In this document: positions 24,288-32,328 of the stretch, piece by piece | Numbering within the stretch: the first letter of the stretch is position 1 | Layout of the letters: each line of letters begins with the position of its first letter | Assembly (NCBI GenBank): GCA_002733865.1 | Contig: NVXM01000001.1 | Coordinates: 76,206 to 140,205, forward strand | Direction of reading: 5' to 3' | DNA from: Sphingopyxis sp. | GTDB taxonomy: Bacteria; Pseudomonadota; Alphaproteobacteria; Sphingomonadales; Sphingomonadaceae | DNA length: 64,000 nucleotides | Position numbers and translations under genes: made by a program | Notes under the pieces: model-generated | The model's database searches: none | Seen by the model: the letters and a program-made list of their open reading frames with translations, nothing else | Told to the model about the DNA's origin: nothing

Positions 24288-24686
24288 CGCCAACTCGAAC
24301 CGCAGCTATTGCACGATATGAACGACAGGCCCGCGAGCAGGCCGTGTCGTAATTTGCCATGCTCTCTTGGAAGCCGAACCAGATGTTGGATTGGGTGATG
24401 ATTTTGCATTTTGATTATTCAGGGATTCAGGGCGTTGTTTTGCAAACACGCGCTCTAGGCGTTGCCCCGAACCAAAGGTGTTTCGTCCCATTCGGGTGAC
24501 GATCGCTAACGCATTCCTTGGGGACACTGCCCCCTGGCGCATGGAACAAGAGTTTCCCCAACCTTCACGCCGCATTCGCGGCCTTGCAGGCTGGGTGATC
24601 CCCCTCACTTGCCATTTGCACCCCCCGTTCTCGCCGAAGGGCAGAGGTTCATGGATTTTATGAACCTCAAAAGGAAGGAAAAGGTG
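24288..24686. other. Gene-free region with hairpins
   Basis: No gene is convincing here. Hairpins include GGGG/CCCC (24520-24534) and GCCGC/GCGGC (24569-24582), in a stretch also carrying GGAAC...TTCCCC. Read on the reverse strand, the blocks GGCCGC, TTGGGGAA, GTTCC and a GGGG/CCCC hairpin occur in the order seen on the forward strand near 9.8 kb. It may be a structured RNA or part of the mobilization region, since the relaxase operon is transcribed towards it. Confidence 0.45.
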
Positions 24687-25034
24687 ATGGAAAACAAGGA
24701 AGTGACACGAGAAGACATTGAACAGGCATTGAGACGCGCAATATGCAGTATAGAAGGTGCACAAAAGCGATGGGACGAGCGGATTGCATCAGGTTTGACG
24801 GATGAAGAGCTGGAGCAAGCTCTTAGATATGAGCTTGGTATTGCTGGGGGACAATGTGGGCCAGATATGCTCTCGGTTGATTACCAGCGTGCAGGCTTTA
24901 AAATCTGGGCGTCTTGGGAAATTACAAACACCTACTCCGACGCCCCAGTGCTGGAAGGGCGCAATACGATGGCAATGACGCGCCAAATTTACGGCATTCG
25001 TGACCCTGCGGATCAGCAAATGTCGTTTCTATAA
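24687..25034 (+). CDS. Small hypothetical protein
   Basis: 115 aa from the ATG at 24687, with AAGGAAGG upstream. The N-terminal half is charged and helical (TREDIEQALRRAICSIEGA, DEELEQALRYELGI). The C-terminal half is mixed. It converges on the relaxase gene, ending 16 bp before the relaxase stop. No family is recognised. It belongs to the group of small element genes running from ardA rightward. Confidence 0.68.
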   Translation: MENKEVTREDIEQALRRAICSIEGAQKRWDERIASGLTDEELEQALRYELGIAGGQCGPDMLSVDYQRAGFKIWASWEITNTYSDAPVLEGRNTMAMTRQIYGIRDPADQQMSFL

Positions 25035-25050
25035 CGCCATTTGAGGCCGT

Positions 25051-26313
25051 TCACCCCAAATCCAACCCGCGATTCCGAGCAGGAGACGGAGCGGAGCGTC
25101 CGTCTCTTATGCGCTGGAATTTGGCGGAATCGCGATACAGCGACAGTATGCGTTGCGCTTGCCTATGCCGTGTTTCCCGAATTTGGTTTTGCAGTGTCTG
25201 GCGTTCGCTCATTTGCCCTGAAATCAGCGCATGGCGTTCGGTATTGTCGCGCTCACGCGCCCACTTCACCTCCATTTCGTTCTGCTTGCGCAGTCGAAAA
25301 TACTTTCCTGTCAGAAAGTCCCATGCACCAGCCAGCCCCTTGCGGACGCGGGACGAGCGGACACGCTGTTCCGCATTCCAGCGTTCAGCGTGCAGTTTAT
25401 CAGAAGCTTGACGTTCAGCTTTGTGCTGAACCTTCAAGGCCTCGCGCTTCTCTTTCAGGGGCTTCATCGCCAGTTTGGCAATGCGCTTGGATTCCACAAT
25501 ATAACGGGAAAGACGCGGGGCAATTTCTGAGGCCAGTTTCTGGCGTGTTTCATCGACCGACAGCAATTTGGCAGGATCGCCAAGGCGAGCCTGCACATCC
25601 TTCGCCTTCGCGCCAATCATGCGCGAAATGGCAAACACATCACCGTCCAGCGTGACGGCGACAAAGCCCCGACGATCACCGCGTGCCAAAAATAGCCCGC
25701 GCTCTTCGAGAGCCGCCGCAAATGCTTGTCTACCGTCAGCCTGTTTCCAACAGCTCTGAATGGCTGATTTCAACTCGCGAGGATCAAGACCAGCACGCTT
25801 GGCCTGTTGCCATTCGTCCAGGGTGAAATTGCGCGGGTCACGCAGTTTCGCGCTGGTGAAGCCTTTTGGCATATCCCAACCATTCTCAAGATAGAGCTGC
25901 TTCGCGATCTTGTTGAGTTTCAGCTTGAAGAACGGAAGGTCTTTTGCCGTCATCGTCTGGGCATCAATCCGCGACCAGACGGCGTGACAATGCCTGCGAC
26001 CTTCCTTTTCATGGAAAACGATGACGCGGGGCTGACCGCTCAAGCCCAATTTCTCCTCAATTTCACCCAGAGCTTTTTCAAAAACTTCTGGGCGCACTGA
26101 TTCCTGAGGAGGCGGGCTGAGCGACATTGAAAAGAGATATTGCCTACATTTTGTTCCGCGTGCGAGGGCATAGGCTTCATTCATTGCGCCAGTGACGGAA
26201 TCTGACACGAACCCCGAAACCTCATGGATTTCGACATGTTCGTTTTCTTCTGTCTTGAGCAGATGCTGTCCAAGCTGAGCGCCTCCACTGCGTTTGGAAG
26301 CCTTTAGAATCAT
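25051..26313 (-). CDS. Relaxase/mobilization nuclease (MobA/VirD2-like)
   Basis: 420 aa. The N-terminal relaxase domain (about 1-160) carries the metal-binding motif GRRHCHAVWSRID (about 105-117) and the family phrase RQYLFSMSLSPP. The C-terminal 200 residues are basic, charged and coiled coil-like, as in many mobilization proteins. It should nick oriT and pilot the strand to the coupling protein. No tyrosine occurs before about residue 48, so the usual N-terminal catalytic Tyr is not obvious; the segment LLKTEENEHVEIHE may hold an alternative nucleophile. The start overlaps the mobC stop (ATGA). Confidence 0.9.
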   Translation of the reverse strand: MILKASKRSGGAQLGQHLLKTEENEHVEIHEVSGFVSDSVTGAMNEAYALARGTKCRQYLFSMSLSPPPQESVRPEVFEKALGEIEEKLGLSGQPRVIVFHEKEGRRHCHAVWSRIDAQTMTAKDLPFFKLKLNKIAKQLYLENGWDMPKGFTSAKLRDPRNFTLDEWQQAKRAGLDPRELKSAIQSCWKQADGRQAFAAALEERGLFLARGDRRGFVAVTLDGDVFAISRMIGAKAKDVQARLGDPAKLLSVDETRQKLASEIAPRLSRYIVESKRIAKLAMKPLKEKREALKVQHKAERQASDKLHAERWNAEQRVRSSRVRKGLAGAWDFLTGKYFRLRKQNEMEVKWARERDNTERHALISGQMSERQTLQNQIRETRHRQAQRILSLYRDSAKFQRIRDGRSAPSPARNRGLDLG

Positions 26314-26687
26314 GGTCGTGGCTCGATGTTCAGGGCTTGGATGAGAAGTGTGCGCATTTCGCTCACGTCATCGACCGCCGAGAGTAGTGCCGATTCAACG
26401 TCAGGCGTGACAGGCAGACTGCCTGTATTTGCAGCCCTTGCGAGCTGATTGACGTTGTTGGCGAGGCGCGATTGCCCCAGCAATCCCAAAAGTTGAGCAA
26501 GGGCTTGATGATCTTTGACTGGAAACTTCCCGCGCTTGCGTGGCGCGACGAGATCAGGATCGAGCAGGCGGGAGCGTATATATGCTCCCAGTGCCATACC
26601 CGCTGCATCACGTTCTAACTTCGCCCGTTCCTCGAAGGTCAGGCGCAGAGAGAAGGGCGTAGGGCGATCATTTGACATGACGCCCAT
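26310..26687 (-). CDS. mobC: MobC-like relaxosome accessory protein
   Basis: 125 aa; an ATG at 26678 is an alternative start. The N-terminus (FSLRLTFEERAKLERDAAG) and the later LAQLLGLLGQSRLANNVNQL match the MobC family, which binds oriT and helps the relaxase open the strands. It is co-transcribed with the relaxase with a 4-bp overlap. The inverted repeat just upstream of its start is the natural place for oriT. Confidence 0.85.
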   Translation of the reverse strand: MGVMSNDRPTPFSLRLTFEERAKLERDAAGMALGAYIRSRLLDPDLVAPRKRGKFPVKDHQALAQLLGLLGQSRLANNVNQLARAANTGSLPVTPDVESALLSAVDDVSEMRTLLIQALNIEPRP

Positions 26688-26689
26688 CC

Positions 26690-26780
26690 GATTCTTGGAT
26701 TTCCAAGACCGCCATATCTTCGTTGGCTGGAATGGGCTTTTCCGCGATTGATGTGTGCTGGAGTTGGGTGTTCCAGTCTG
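26690..26780. other. Candidate oriT region
   Basis: Directly upstream of mobC there is a perfect 7-bp inverted repeat TCTTGGA/TCCAAGA with a 2-nt loop (26693-26708), and a second one CTGGA/TCCAG (26758-26776). Origins of transfer next to mobC/relaxase operons usually carry such repeats beside the nick site. The nick itself cannot be placed from sequence alone. Confidence 0.45.
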
Positions 26781-26849
26781 TTAGGATATCGAATAATTGG
26801 TTTGAAGACGCACCCTCAAGGCGCACCACCTATTTTTCTCCATTATGTC

Positions 26850-27243
26850 GGGCAATTGACCTTTGATCCGACCGTGCTCCAGCCCTTTGGTGATGAAAAG
26901 CTCACCGCCTATGAACTCGGCATCAAGACGCGACTATTTTCTAATTTTCAGATCAGTGCTGCAGTTTTCGACTATGAATGCTGCAGTTTTCGACTATGAA
27001 TATCGCAATGCCCAGATCTACGGGCAGCTGTTCGATTTTCCGCTCGTGGTGCTTTACGGTATTGCCAATGTTGGCAATGCTCGCGTGATGGGGGTCGAAG
27101 CCGACGTTAGATGGCGATCCAATGATATCGTTTGCATCTGCCCAGATTATCGGGATTTTTCCGCCATTGCCAACCAGGTGGATGTGGCAATTTCGCACCC
27201 GGTATTGATTAAAAGCGGGCGCTCGGTCCGCTGGCCTTCCTAA
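26850..27243 (+). pseudogene. TonB-dependent receptor fragment, frameshifted
   Basis: Residues such as FGDEKLTAYELGIKTRL and YGIANVGNARVMGVEADV are beta-barrel segments of TonB-dependent outer-membrane receptors. The frame breaks at a 22-bp tandem duplication (units at about 26957-26978 and 26979-27000), which shifts the reading by one base. The homology spans only about 100 residues and lacks both ends, and the sequence after about 27130 no longer looks like a receptor. It is debris at the right edge of the mobile element. Confidence 0.8.
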
Positions 27244-27256
27244 CGCTGGGGCGAAA

Positions 27257-27280
27257 GTTCGATCCCTGCCGGACGCACCA
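27257..27280 (+). repeat. tRNA 3'-end remnant (possible attachment site)
   Basis: The 24 bases read as a T loop (TTCGATC) preceded by G, the 3' half of a T stem (CCTGC), the 3' acceptor strand (CGGACGC), a discriminator A and CCA. The 5' half of the T stem does not pair, so it is not a working tRNA. The acceptor would fit a tRNA beginning GCGTCCG, perhaps tRNA-Arg. Such truncated ends usually mark att sites of integrated elements. Confidence 0.5.
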
Positions 27281-27454
27281 GTTGATCCGCTGTACACATT
27301 TCTGAACCAGCCGGAGCTGCGCTGCCTTTCGCCCGGTTCCTCAAGCCCGGCCCGCGTTTGCCGGAGCAAGGAAGCGCGGCGATGCGTTCATCTTTACACG
27401 GCGGACGCGCAGCACTACCAAACAGCGCAGAGACGAGACCAAAAGGGGATACGG

Positions 27455-29080
27455 ATGCTGATGCGCGGGTTATTTGCAGACAAGGGACTGGAAAGAAATC
27501 TCGGTTTCTGGATACCGCTGGCACTCGCGATTGGCCTCGCAATTTTGGGAAAGCTGGTATCGACCCACTTCTTCTGGGGTCTTATATTGGTGGCCCCCCT
27601 ATTGCTGATCGCCCTTTGGGACATGGTGCAGACCACCCATTCGCTCCGGCGCAATTACCCCCTCACCGCCCGCTTTCGCTGGCTGTTCGAAGATCTCCGC
27701 CCCTTCCTGCGCAGCTATATCGTTGAAGGCCCGCTGGAAGGCCGCCCCTTTGATCGGGTCTCGCGCTCTCTCGTCTATGCCCGCGCCAAGAAGCAGGAAG
27801 ACGCGCACCCCTTCGGCACCGAGCTCGACGTCTATTCGGAAGAATATGAGGCGCTGTGCCACTCGATCAATCCCAATCCCAAAGCACCCAAGCGTACCCG
27901 CGTGCACGTGGGGACCGATCAGTGCAGCAAGCCCTATGACGCCGCCCGGCTCAACATCAGCGCGATGAGTTTCGGCGCGCTCGGCAACCATGCAATCGAG
28001 GCGCTCAACATGGGCGCGAAGATCGGTGATTTCTATCATGACACCGGCGAAGGCGGGCTGTCGCCCTATCACCTCAAACATGGCGGCGACATCGTGTGGG
28101 AGCTGGGCTCGGGCTATTTCGGCGCGCGTGACAAGGACGGCAATTTCGATCCCGGAGCCTTTGGCGAGAAGTGCCAGCACGATCAGGTCAAGATGACCGA
28201 GATCAAGCTGAGCCAGGGTGCCAAGCCCGGCCACGGCGGACTGCTGCCTGCGGCCAAGGTGACGGAAGAAATTGCCAACACCCGTCAGGTTCCGGCGCAC
28301 CAGGATTGCCTCTCGCCTCCCGGTCATTCGGAGTTCTCGACTCCGCGCGAGATGCTGGAATTCGCGGCCAGGATGCGCGAGCTTTCCGGCGGCAAGCCGG
28401 TCGGTATCAAGCTGTGCGTCGGCATGCCGCATGAGGTCTTCGCGATCTGCAAGGCCATGGTCGACAGTGGCATCACGCTCGACTTCATCGTCGTCGATGG
28501 CGGCGGTGGCGGGACGGGGGCGGCACCGCTCGAACTTTCCGACCATGTCGGCCTGCCGCTGCGCATCGGCCTGCATTACGTGAACAATGCGCTGATCGGG
28601 ACAGGCCTGAAGGACAAGATCAAGCTGGCCGCATCGGAGAAGGTGTTTTCCGGTTCCGCCATCGCGATGAATGCTGCGCTGGGCGCCAACTGGTGCAATG
28701 CCGCACGCGCCTTCATGTTCTCGCTGGGCTGCGTCCAGTCGCTGCGCTGCCATACCGGCACTTGCCCCACGGGCGTTGCAACCAGTTCGCCCGCCCGCCA
28801 GCGCGGCCTCGTGATCCCGGACAAGGCTGAGCGTGTGGCCAATTTCCAGTCGAAGACGCTGGACAGCCTGCACGACATCGTCGTGGCATGCGGCCTTGAA
28901 ACGCCCGACGAATTCACCCCGCGCCACCTGCGCCAGTGGAAAAACAATGCCGAGATGATTCCCTGGTCGCAGGTCGTGCGCGAGGTGCAGCCCGGCAAGC
29001 TGCTGCACGAACCCGACGATACGCCCTTCGCCGAATATTGGCGCATGGCTGACCCTGACTCGTTCAAGCCGATCTTATGA
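27455..29080 (+). CDS. FMN-binding glutamate-synthase-family protein
   Basis: 541 aa. Two N-terminal membrane helices (FWIPLALAIGLAILGK and FFWGLILVAPLLLIAL) precede a large GOGAT-type FMN/Fe-S domain. Key marks are SAMSFGALGNHAIEALN, the FMN-barrel segment DFIVVDGGGGGTGAAP, and Cys residues in the spacing C-x5-C-x4-C (CVQSLRCHTGTC, about 425-437), which would bind a 3Fe-4S cluster as in glutamate synthase. It lacks the amidotransferase domain, so the ammonia or amide donor and the physiological reaction are uncertain. An AAAGGGGA lies upstream. The next gene starts inside its stop. Confidence 0.9.
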   Translation: MLMRGLFADKGLERNLGFWIPLALAIGLAILGKLVSTHFFWGLILVAPLLLIALWDMVQTTHSLRRNYPLTARFRWLFEDLRPFLRSYIVEGPLEGRPFDRVSRSLVYARAKKQEDAHPFGTELDVYSEEYEALCHSINPNPKAPKRTRVHVGTDQCSKPYDAARLNISAMSFGALGNHAIEALNMGAKIGDFYHDTGEGGLSPYHLKHGGDIVWELGSGYFGARDKDGNFDPGAFGEKCQHDQVKMTEIKLSQGAKPGHGGLLPAAKVTEEIANTRQVPAHQDCLSPPGHSEFSTPREMLEFAARMRELSGGKPVGIKLCVGMPHEVFAICKAMVDSGITLDFIVVDGGGGGTGAAPLELSDHVGLPLRIGLHYVNNALIGTGLKDKIKLAASEKVFSGSAIAMNAALGANWCNAARAFMFSLGCVQSLRCHTGTCPTGVATSSPARQRGLVIPDKAERVANFQSKTLDSLHDIVVACGLETPDEFTPRHLRQWKNNAEMIPWSQVVREVQPGKLLHEPDDTPFAEYWRMADPDSFKPIL

Positions 29081-29511
29081 TCACGCCGTTTCTCAAGGCC
29101 AAGGGAAGCGCCGCTCCCGCAGCGACACCGTCCCCGCCAGCGCCCGATTCACCGAAGGCGGTGGCGGAACTGACCACGCCCTCGGGGCTGGAAACCGAGA
29201 TGCGCGAACTGGGCAGCGCCAATTTCCTGTTCTACGACGGCGAGCATCTGTTCGTTCACGCCGACCGGCGGCGCTTCGAAACCGAAGACGGGTTGACTGA
29301 ACCGCGCGAACCGGGCCTCAAGATCCGCTCTTTCGGCGAAAACAATCGCGGCGATCGCTGGCATACGCGGGGAGCCAGTATCGAGGAAATCTCCGCCCCG
29401 CTGCATCTTTTTGCATCGGTGCCGCTGGATTCAGAGGGCTGGTCACCACTGCCGCGCGGGACGGCAATGCTATTGAAAGACGGCGAGATCGTTTCGCAAT
29501 GCATGAGCTGA
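29077..29511 (+). CDS. C-terminal half of a class II glutamine amidotransferase
   Basis: 144 aa; the ATG overlaps the previous stop (ATGA). After a Pro/Ala-rich 35-residue start, the segment LGSANFLFYDGEHLFVHADR and the ending resemble the second half of YafJ-like class II amidotransferases. The N-terminal Cys that performs glutamine hydrolysis is absent. It is either a truncated remnant or a regulatory partner of the GOGAT-like protein. The tidy start and overlap favour translation. Confidence 0.65.
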   Translation: MITPFLKAKGSAAPAATPSPPAPDSPKAVAELTTPSGLETEMRELGSANFLFYDGEHLFVHADRRRFETEDGLTEPREPGLKIRSFGENNRGDRWHTRGASIEEISAPLHLFASVPLDSEGWSPLPRGTAMLLKDGEIVSQCMS

Positions 29512-29565
29512 CCCTCACGCACGGACCAGTTGCGGATTGCCGATCTCCCAGGTGAAAGGAAGAAT

Positions 29566-31281
29566 ATGCCGAAGAATGTGGCGGAAATTGTTGTCGATGC
29601 CCTGCAGAAGGCCGGAGCGAAGCGGGTTTATGGAATTCCCGGCGATACCATCAATCATTTCACCAGCGCCATAGCGAAAAGCGATCTGCGCTGGATCACC
29701 ATCCGCCACGAGGAAGCCGGTGCGTTTGCCGCTGGCGGGGAATCCTATATGACCGGCGAATTGTCGGTCTGCGCGGGCACATGCGGGCCGGGCTCGCTGC
29801 ATTTCGTCAACGGCATCTACGAAAGCCACCGCAACGGTGCGCCGGTCCTGCTGATCGCTTCGGACGTTGCGCGCACCGAAAGCGGCTTCAACTTCCCGCA
29901 GGAAGTCGACCAGAAAAAGATTTACGAGCAGCATTCGCATTTCTGCGAATATATCTCGCACCCCTCGCAGGCCCGCCGCATCGTGACCAAGGCCGCGCAG
30001 GCCGCGCTCACCAAGAAGGGCGTCGCGGTCGTCATCGTCAACGGCGACATGTTCACCGAAACCGACGACGACAAGATGGACTGGCAAGTCTATCGCCCGC
30101 AGTCGATCTGCCGTCCGATCGATGCCGAAATGGCCGAACTCGCGGCGATGGTCGATGCCGCGGACAAGGTGTCGGTCTACGCCGGGATTGGTGCCCGCGA
30201 TGCGCAGGCGGAAATCATCGCCTTTTGCGACAAGGTCAAGGCGCCGATGGTGCACACCACCCGCGCGAAGGAATTCCTCGAGCCGATCAACCCCTTCAAC
30301 GTAGGCGTGAACGGCATTCTCGGCAACAAGGCGGGCGTGGAAGCGCTGGAGGATGCCGATCTCGTTATCTCGCTGGGCTGCGACTTTGCCTATACCCAAT
30401 ATTATCCGGACGCGAAGAAGATCGCGCAGATCGATATCGATCCCACACATCTCGGGAGACGGTCGGCCATCCATCTCGGTCTGGTCGGAGATGCCAAGAC
30501 AACAATGGCCGCGCTGCTGCCAATGGTCGGCGCGAAGTCGGATGACAGCCACCTCGAAGCGCAGCGCAAGCAGTGGAACGAAGATCTGCAAGGCTATATA
30601 AAAGAGGGCGAGGAACACGACCCCGCGCCGATCCACCCGCAATTCGTAGCCAATATGCTGGATCGGAAGGCGGCGGACGATGCCATTTTCGTATCCGACG
30701 CGGGCACCTCCATGGTGTGGATGCTGCGGCATGTGAAGGCCAACGGCAAGCGGCGCTTTCTCAACACGCTGCTGCACGGCACCATGGCGAGCGGCATGCC
30801 GCAGGCGATGGGGGTCAAGCTCGCCTATCCCGACCGCCAGGTGATCGCGATGTGCGGCGATGGCAGCCTGACCATGCTGATGGGCGAATTGCTGACGCTG
30901 GTGCAGGAGGATATCCCGCTCAAGCTCGTGGTCTTCCACAACAATTCTTTCGGTTTCGTGGAAATGGAACAGCGTGTCGAAGGGCTGGTCGATCACTATA
31001 CAGGCCTGCACAATCCCGACTTCGCCAAGCTGGCGGAAGCCTGCGGCTTTGCCGGATGGCATGTCGAGAATGCCGATGACCTTGAGACGGCGATGGACGC
31101 CTGGCTGCGACACGATGGACCAGGCTTGCTCGATGTAAAAGTCAATCAGATGGAACTGGTGATGCCGCCGAAGATCGAGGCGTCTCAGGTCGCGGGGACC
31201 GCCTTGTTCGGCGTAAAGGCGGTGCTTGACGGACGGACCCGGGAAGTCGTGGACCTGTTGAGGAACAATTTCCTGCGATGA
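29566..31281 (+). CDS. poxB: Pyruvate oxidase/ubiquinone-linked pyruvate dehydrogenase
   Basis: 571 aa from the ATG at 29566, with AAGGAAGA upstream; a TTG 36 bp earlier is in frame. It is a ThDP enzyme: the Glu of RHEEAGAFAAGGESY activates ThDP, and GDGSLTMLMGELLTL...FHNN is the ThDP/metal motif. The central domain fits FAD-binding acetolactate-synthase relatives. The best match in style is pyruvate oxidase (PoxB), which decarboxylates pyruvate to acetate and CO2 and reduces ubiquinone at the membrane. Adjacent cyo genes would re-oxidise that quinol. Other decarboxylases of the family cannot be excluded. Confidence 0.85.
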   Translation: MPKNVAEIVVDALQKAGAKRVYGIPGDTINHFTSAIAKSDLRWITIRHEEAGAFAAGGESYMTGELSVCAGTCGPGSLHFVNGIYESHRNGAPVLLIASDVARTESGFNFPQEVDQKKIYEQHSHFCEYISHPSQARRIVTKAAQAALTKKGVAVVIVNGDMFTETDDDKMDWQVYRPQSICRPIDAEMAELAAMVDAADKVSVYAGIGARDAQAEIIAFCDKVKAPMVHTTRAKEFLEPINPFNVGVNGILGNKAGVEALEDADLVISLGCDFAYTQYYPDAKKIAQIDIDPTHLGRRSAIHLGLVGDAKTTMAALLPMVGAKSDDSHLEAQRKQWNEDLQGYIKEGEEHDPAPIHPQFVANMLDRKAADDAIFVSDAGTSMVWMLRHVKANGKRRFLNTLLHGTMASGMPQAMGVKLAYPDRQVIAMCGDGSLTMLMGELLTLVQEDIPLKLVVFHNNSFGFVEMEQRVEGLVDHYTGLHNPDFAKLAEACGFAGWHVENADDLETAMDAWLRHDGPGLLDVKVNQMELVMPPKIEASQVAGTALFGVKAVLDGRTREVVDLLRNNFLR

Positions 31282-31368
31282 CCTTCACTGCAGATAATTC
31301 GACCGCGAAAGCCGGGACGCTGGACCCAAAGCACCGACCAAAACTCACCAGCATTCCGGGGAAATCCG

Positions 31369-32328
31369 GTGGAGCCATATTCTGTGTCTTTGGCTAAAGT
31401 CAGTGCGATTTTCCTGCTGGCGTTGATCGGCCCGGAAGCATTGGCGTCATCCGGGACGCTTGAGCAAAGCTTTCTCCAGCCGATGGGACCCGTCGCCGTA
31501 GAGCAATTCACGCATTTGCTGCGGGTCGTAGGAATCACGATGGTCGTGATCCTTCCTGTCCTCATCGGAGTTCCCTTCATCCTCTGGCGCTATCGCTATG
31601 CGAAACCACGTGGCGACTATACGCCCGAATGGGAATTTTCGAAGGGGCTCGAATATGCCTTGTGGGGCGTGCCGGTGCTGGTGGTGGCGGTGCTGGCAAG
31701 CTGGCTCTGGTATTCGACCGAAAAACTGGATCCCTATAAGCAGATCGGGCCGGACCCGCTGCAGGTGCAGGCGATCGGACTCGACTGGAAATGGCTGTTC
31801 ATCTATCCCGAAGAGGGCATTGCGACGGTCGGCGAGCTTGCCGTTCCTGTCGGGCGGCCGGTCGAGCTCACGCTGACCACCGATACGGTCATGCAAAGCC
31901 TGCTGATCGCTCCGCTGACCGGGCAGATCTACGCGATGCCGGGAATGACGACGAAACTGAATTTCTCCGCCACCCGCACCGGCGAGGCCGAAGGCGAGAA
32001 TACGCAGTTCAACGGCAACGGCTTCGGCCGCCAGAAATTCACGGTGCGGGCCCTCGCTCCGGCCGATTATGGATCATGGGTCGCGCGCGGCAAAAGCGGG
32101 CTGACGCTCGATGAAAGCACCTATCGCACGTTGCGTCGGCAGACGGCCCTGACCGATGCACGCGGCGATCTGGGCCTGGCAAAGCGCGCCGAGCCGGTCA
32201 TCATGACGCTAGGCCAGCCGGATATCTTTCGGCAGATCGTGGCAAAGTACCACAATATGAAGTCCGCCGGCGAACGCTGGGGCGGCACCGGCCTGCCGCA
32301 AGGCGACAGCAAGGGAGCCGGAGAATGA
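31369..32328 (+). CDS. cyoA: Cytochrome bo-type quinol oxidase subunit II
   Basis: 319 aa; GTG start at 31369 after CCGGGGAA. A signal-like N-terminus and two membrane helices (VGITMVVILPVLIGVPFILW and ALWGVPVLVVAVLASWLW) are followed by a cupredoxin domain (about 120-230). The CuA ligands of cytochrome c oxidases are missing (NGNGFGRQKFTV stands where they would be), so the enzyme uses quinol and not cytochrome c. It is the first gene of cyoABCD; its stop overlaps the cyoB start by 4 bp. Confidence 0.93.
   Translation: MEPYSVSLAKVSAIFLLALIGPEALASSGTLEQSFLQPMGPVAVEQFTHLLRVVGITMVVILPVLIGVPFILWRYRYAKPRGDYTPEWEFSKGLEYALWGVPVLVVAVLASWLWYSTEKLDPYKQIGPDPLQVQAIGLDWKWLFIYPEEGIATVGELAVPVGRPVELTLTTDTVMQSLLIAPLTGQIYAMPGMTTKLNFSATRTGEAEGENTQFNGNGFGRQKFTVRALAPADYGSWVARGKSGLTLDESTYRTLRRQTALTDARGDLGLAKRAEPVIMTLGQPDIFRQIVAKYHNMKSAGERWGGTGLPQGDSKGAGE

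Larger units (their letters stand above)
1482..26850. mobile_element. Integrative mobilizable element in tRNA-Thr (right end approximate)
   Basis: The left end is a tRNA gene with an integrase reading into it. Inside are a coupling protein (3882-5417), a relaxase and MobC (25051-26687), an antirestriction gene, a restriction-like operon and many small unknown genes. No VirB/Tra channel genes are present, so the element is probably mobilizable with help and not self-conjugative. The right boundary is inferred from where mobC ends and TonB-receptor debris begins (about 26.8 kb). I did not find a long repeat of the tRNA 3' end there, so the exact attachment site is unresolved. Confidence 0.7.

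Noticed and set aside
26690..27280. Direct repeat of the tRNA-Thr 3' end as the right attachment site
   Set aside because: Only short GC-rich resemblances (for example GCGCACCACC near 26820) were found, not a convincing copy.
27599..29008. 469-aa open frame opposite the glutamate-synthase-like gene
   Set aside because: His/Arg/Asp-rich antisense shadow; the forward frame has clear motifs.
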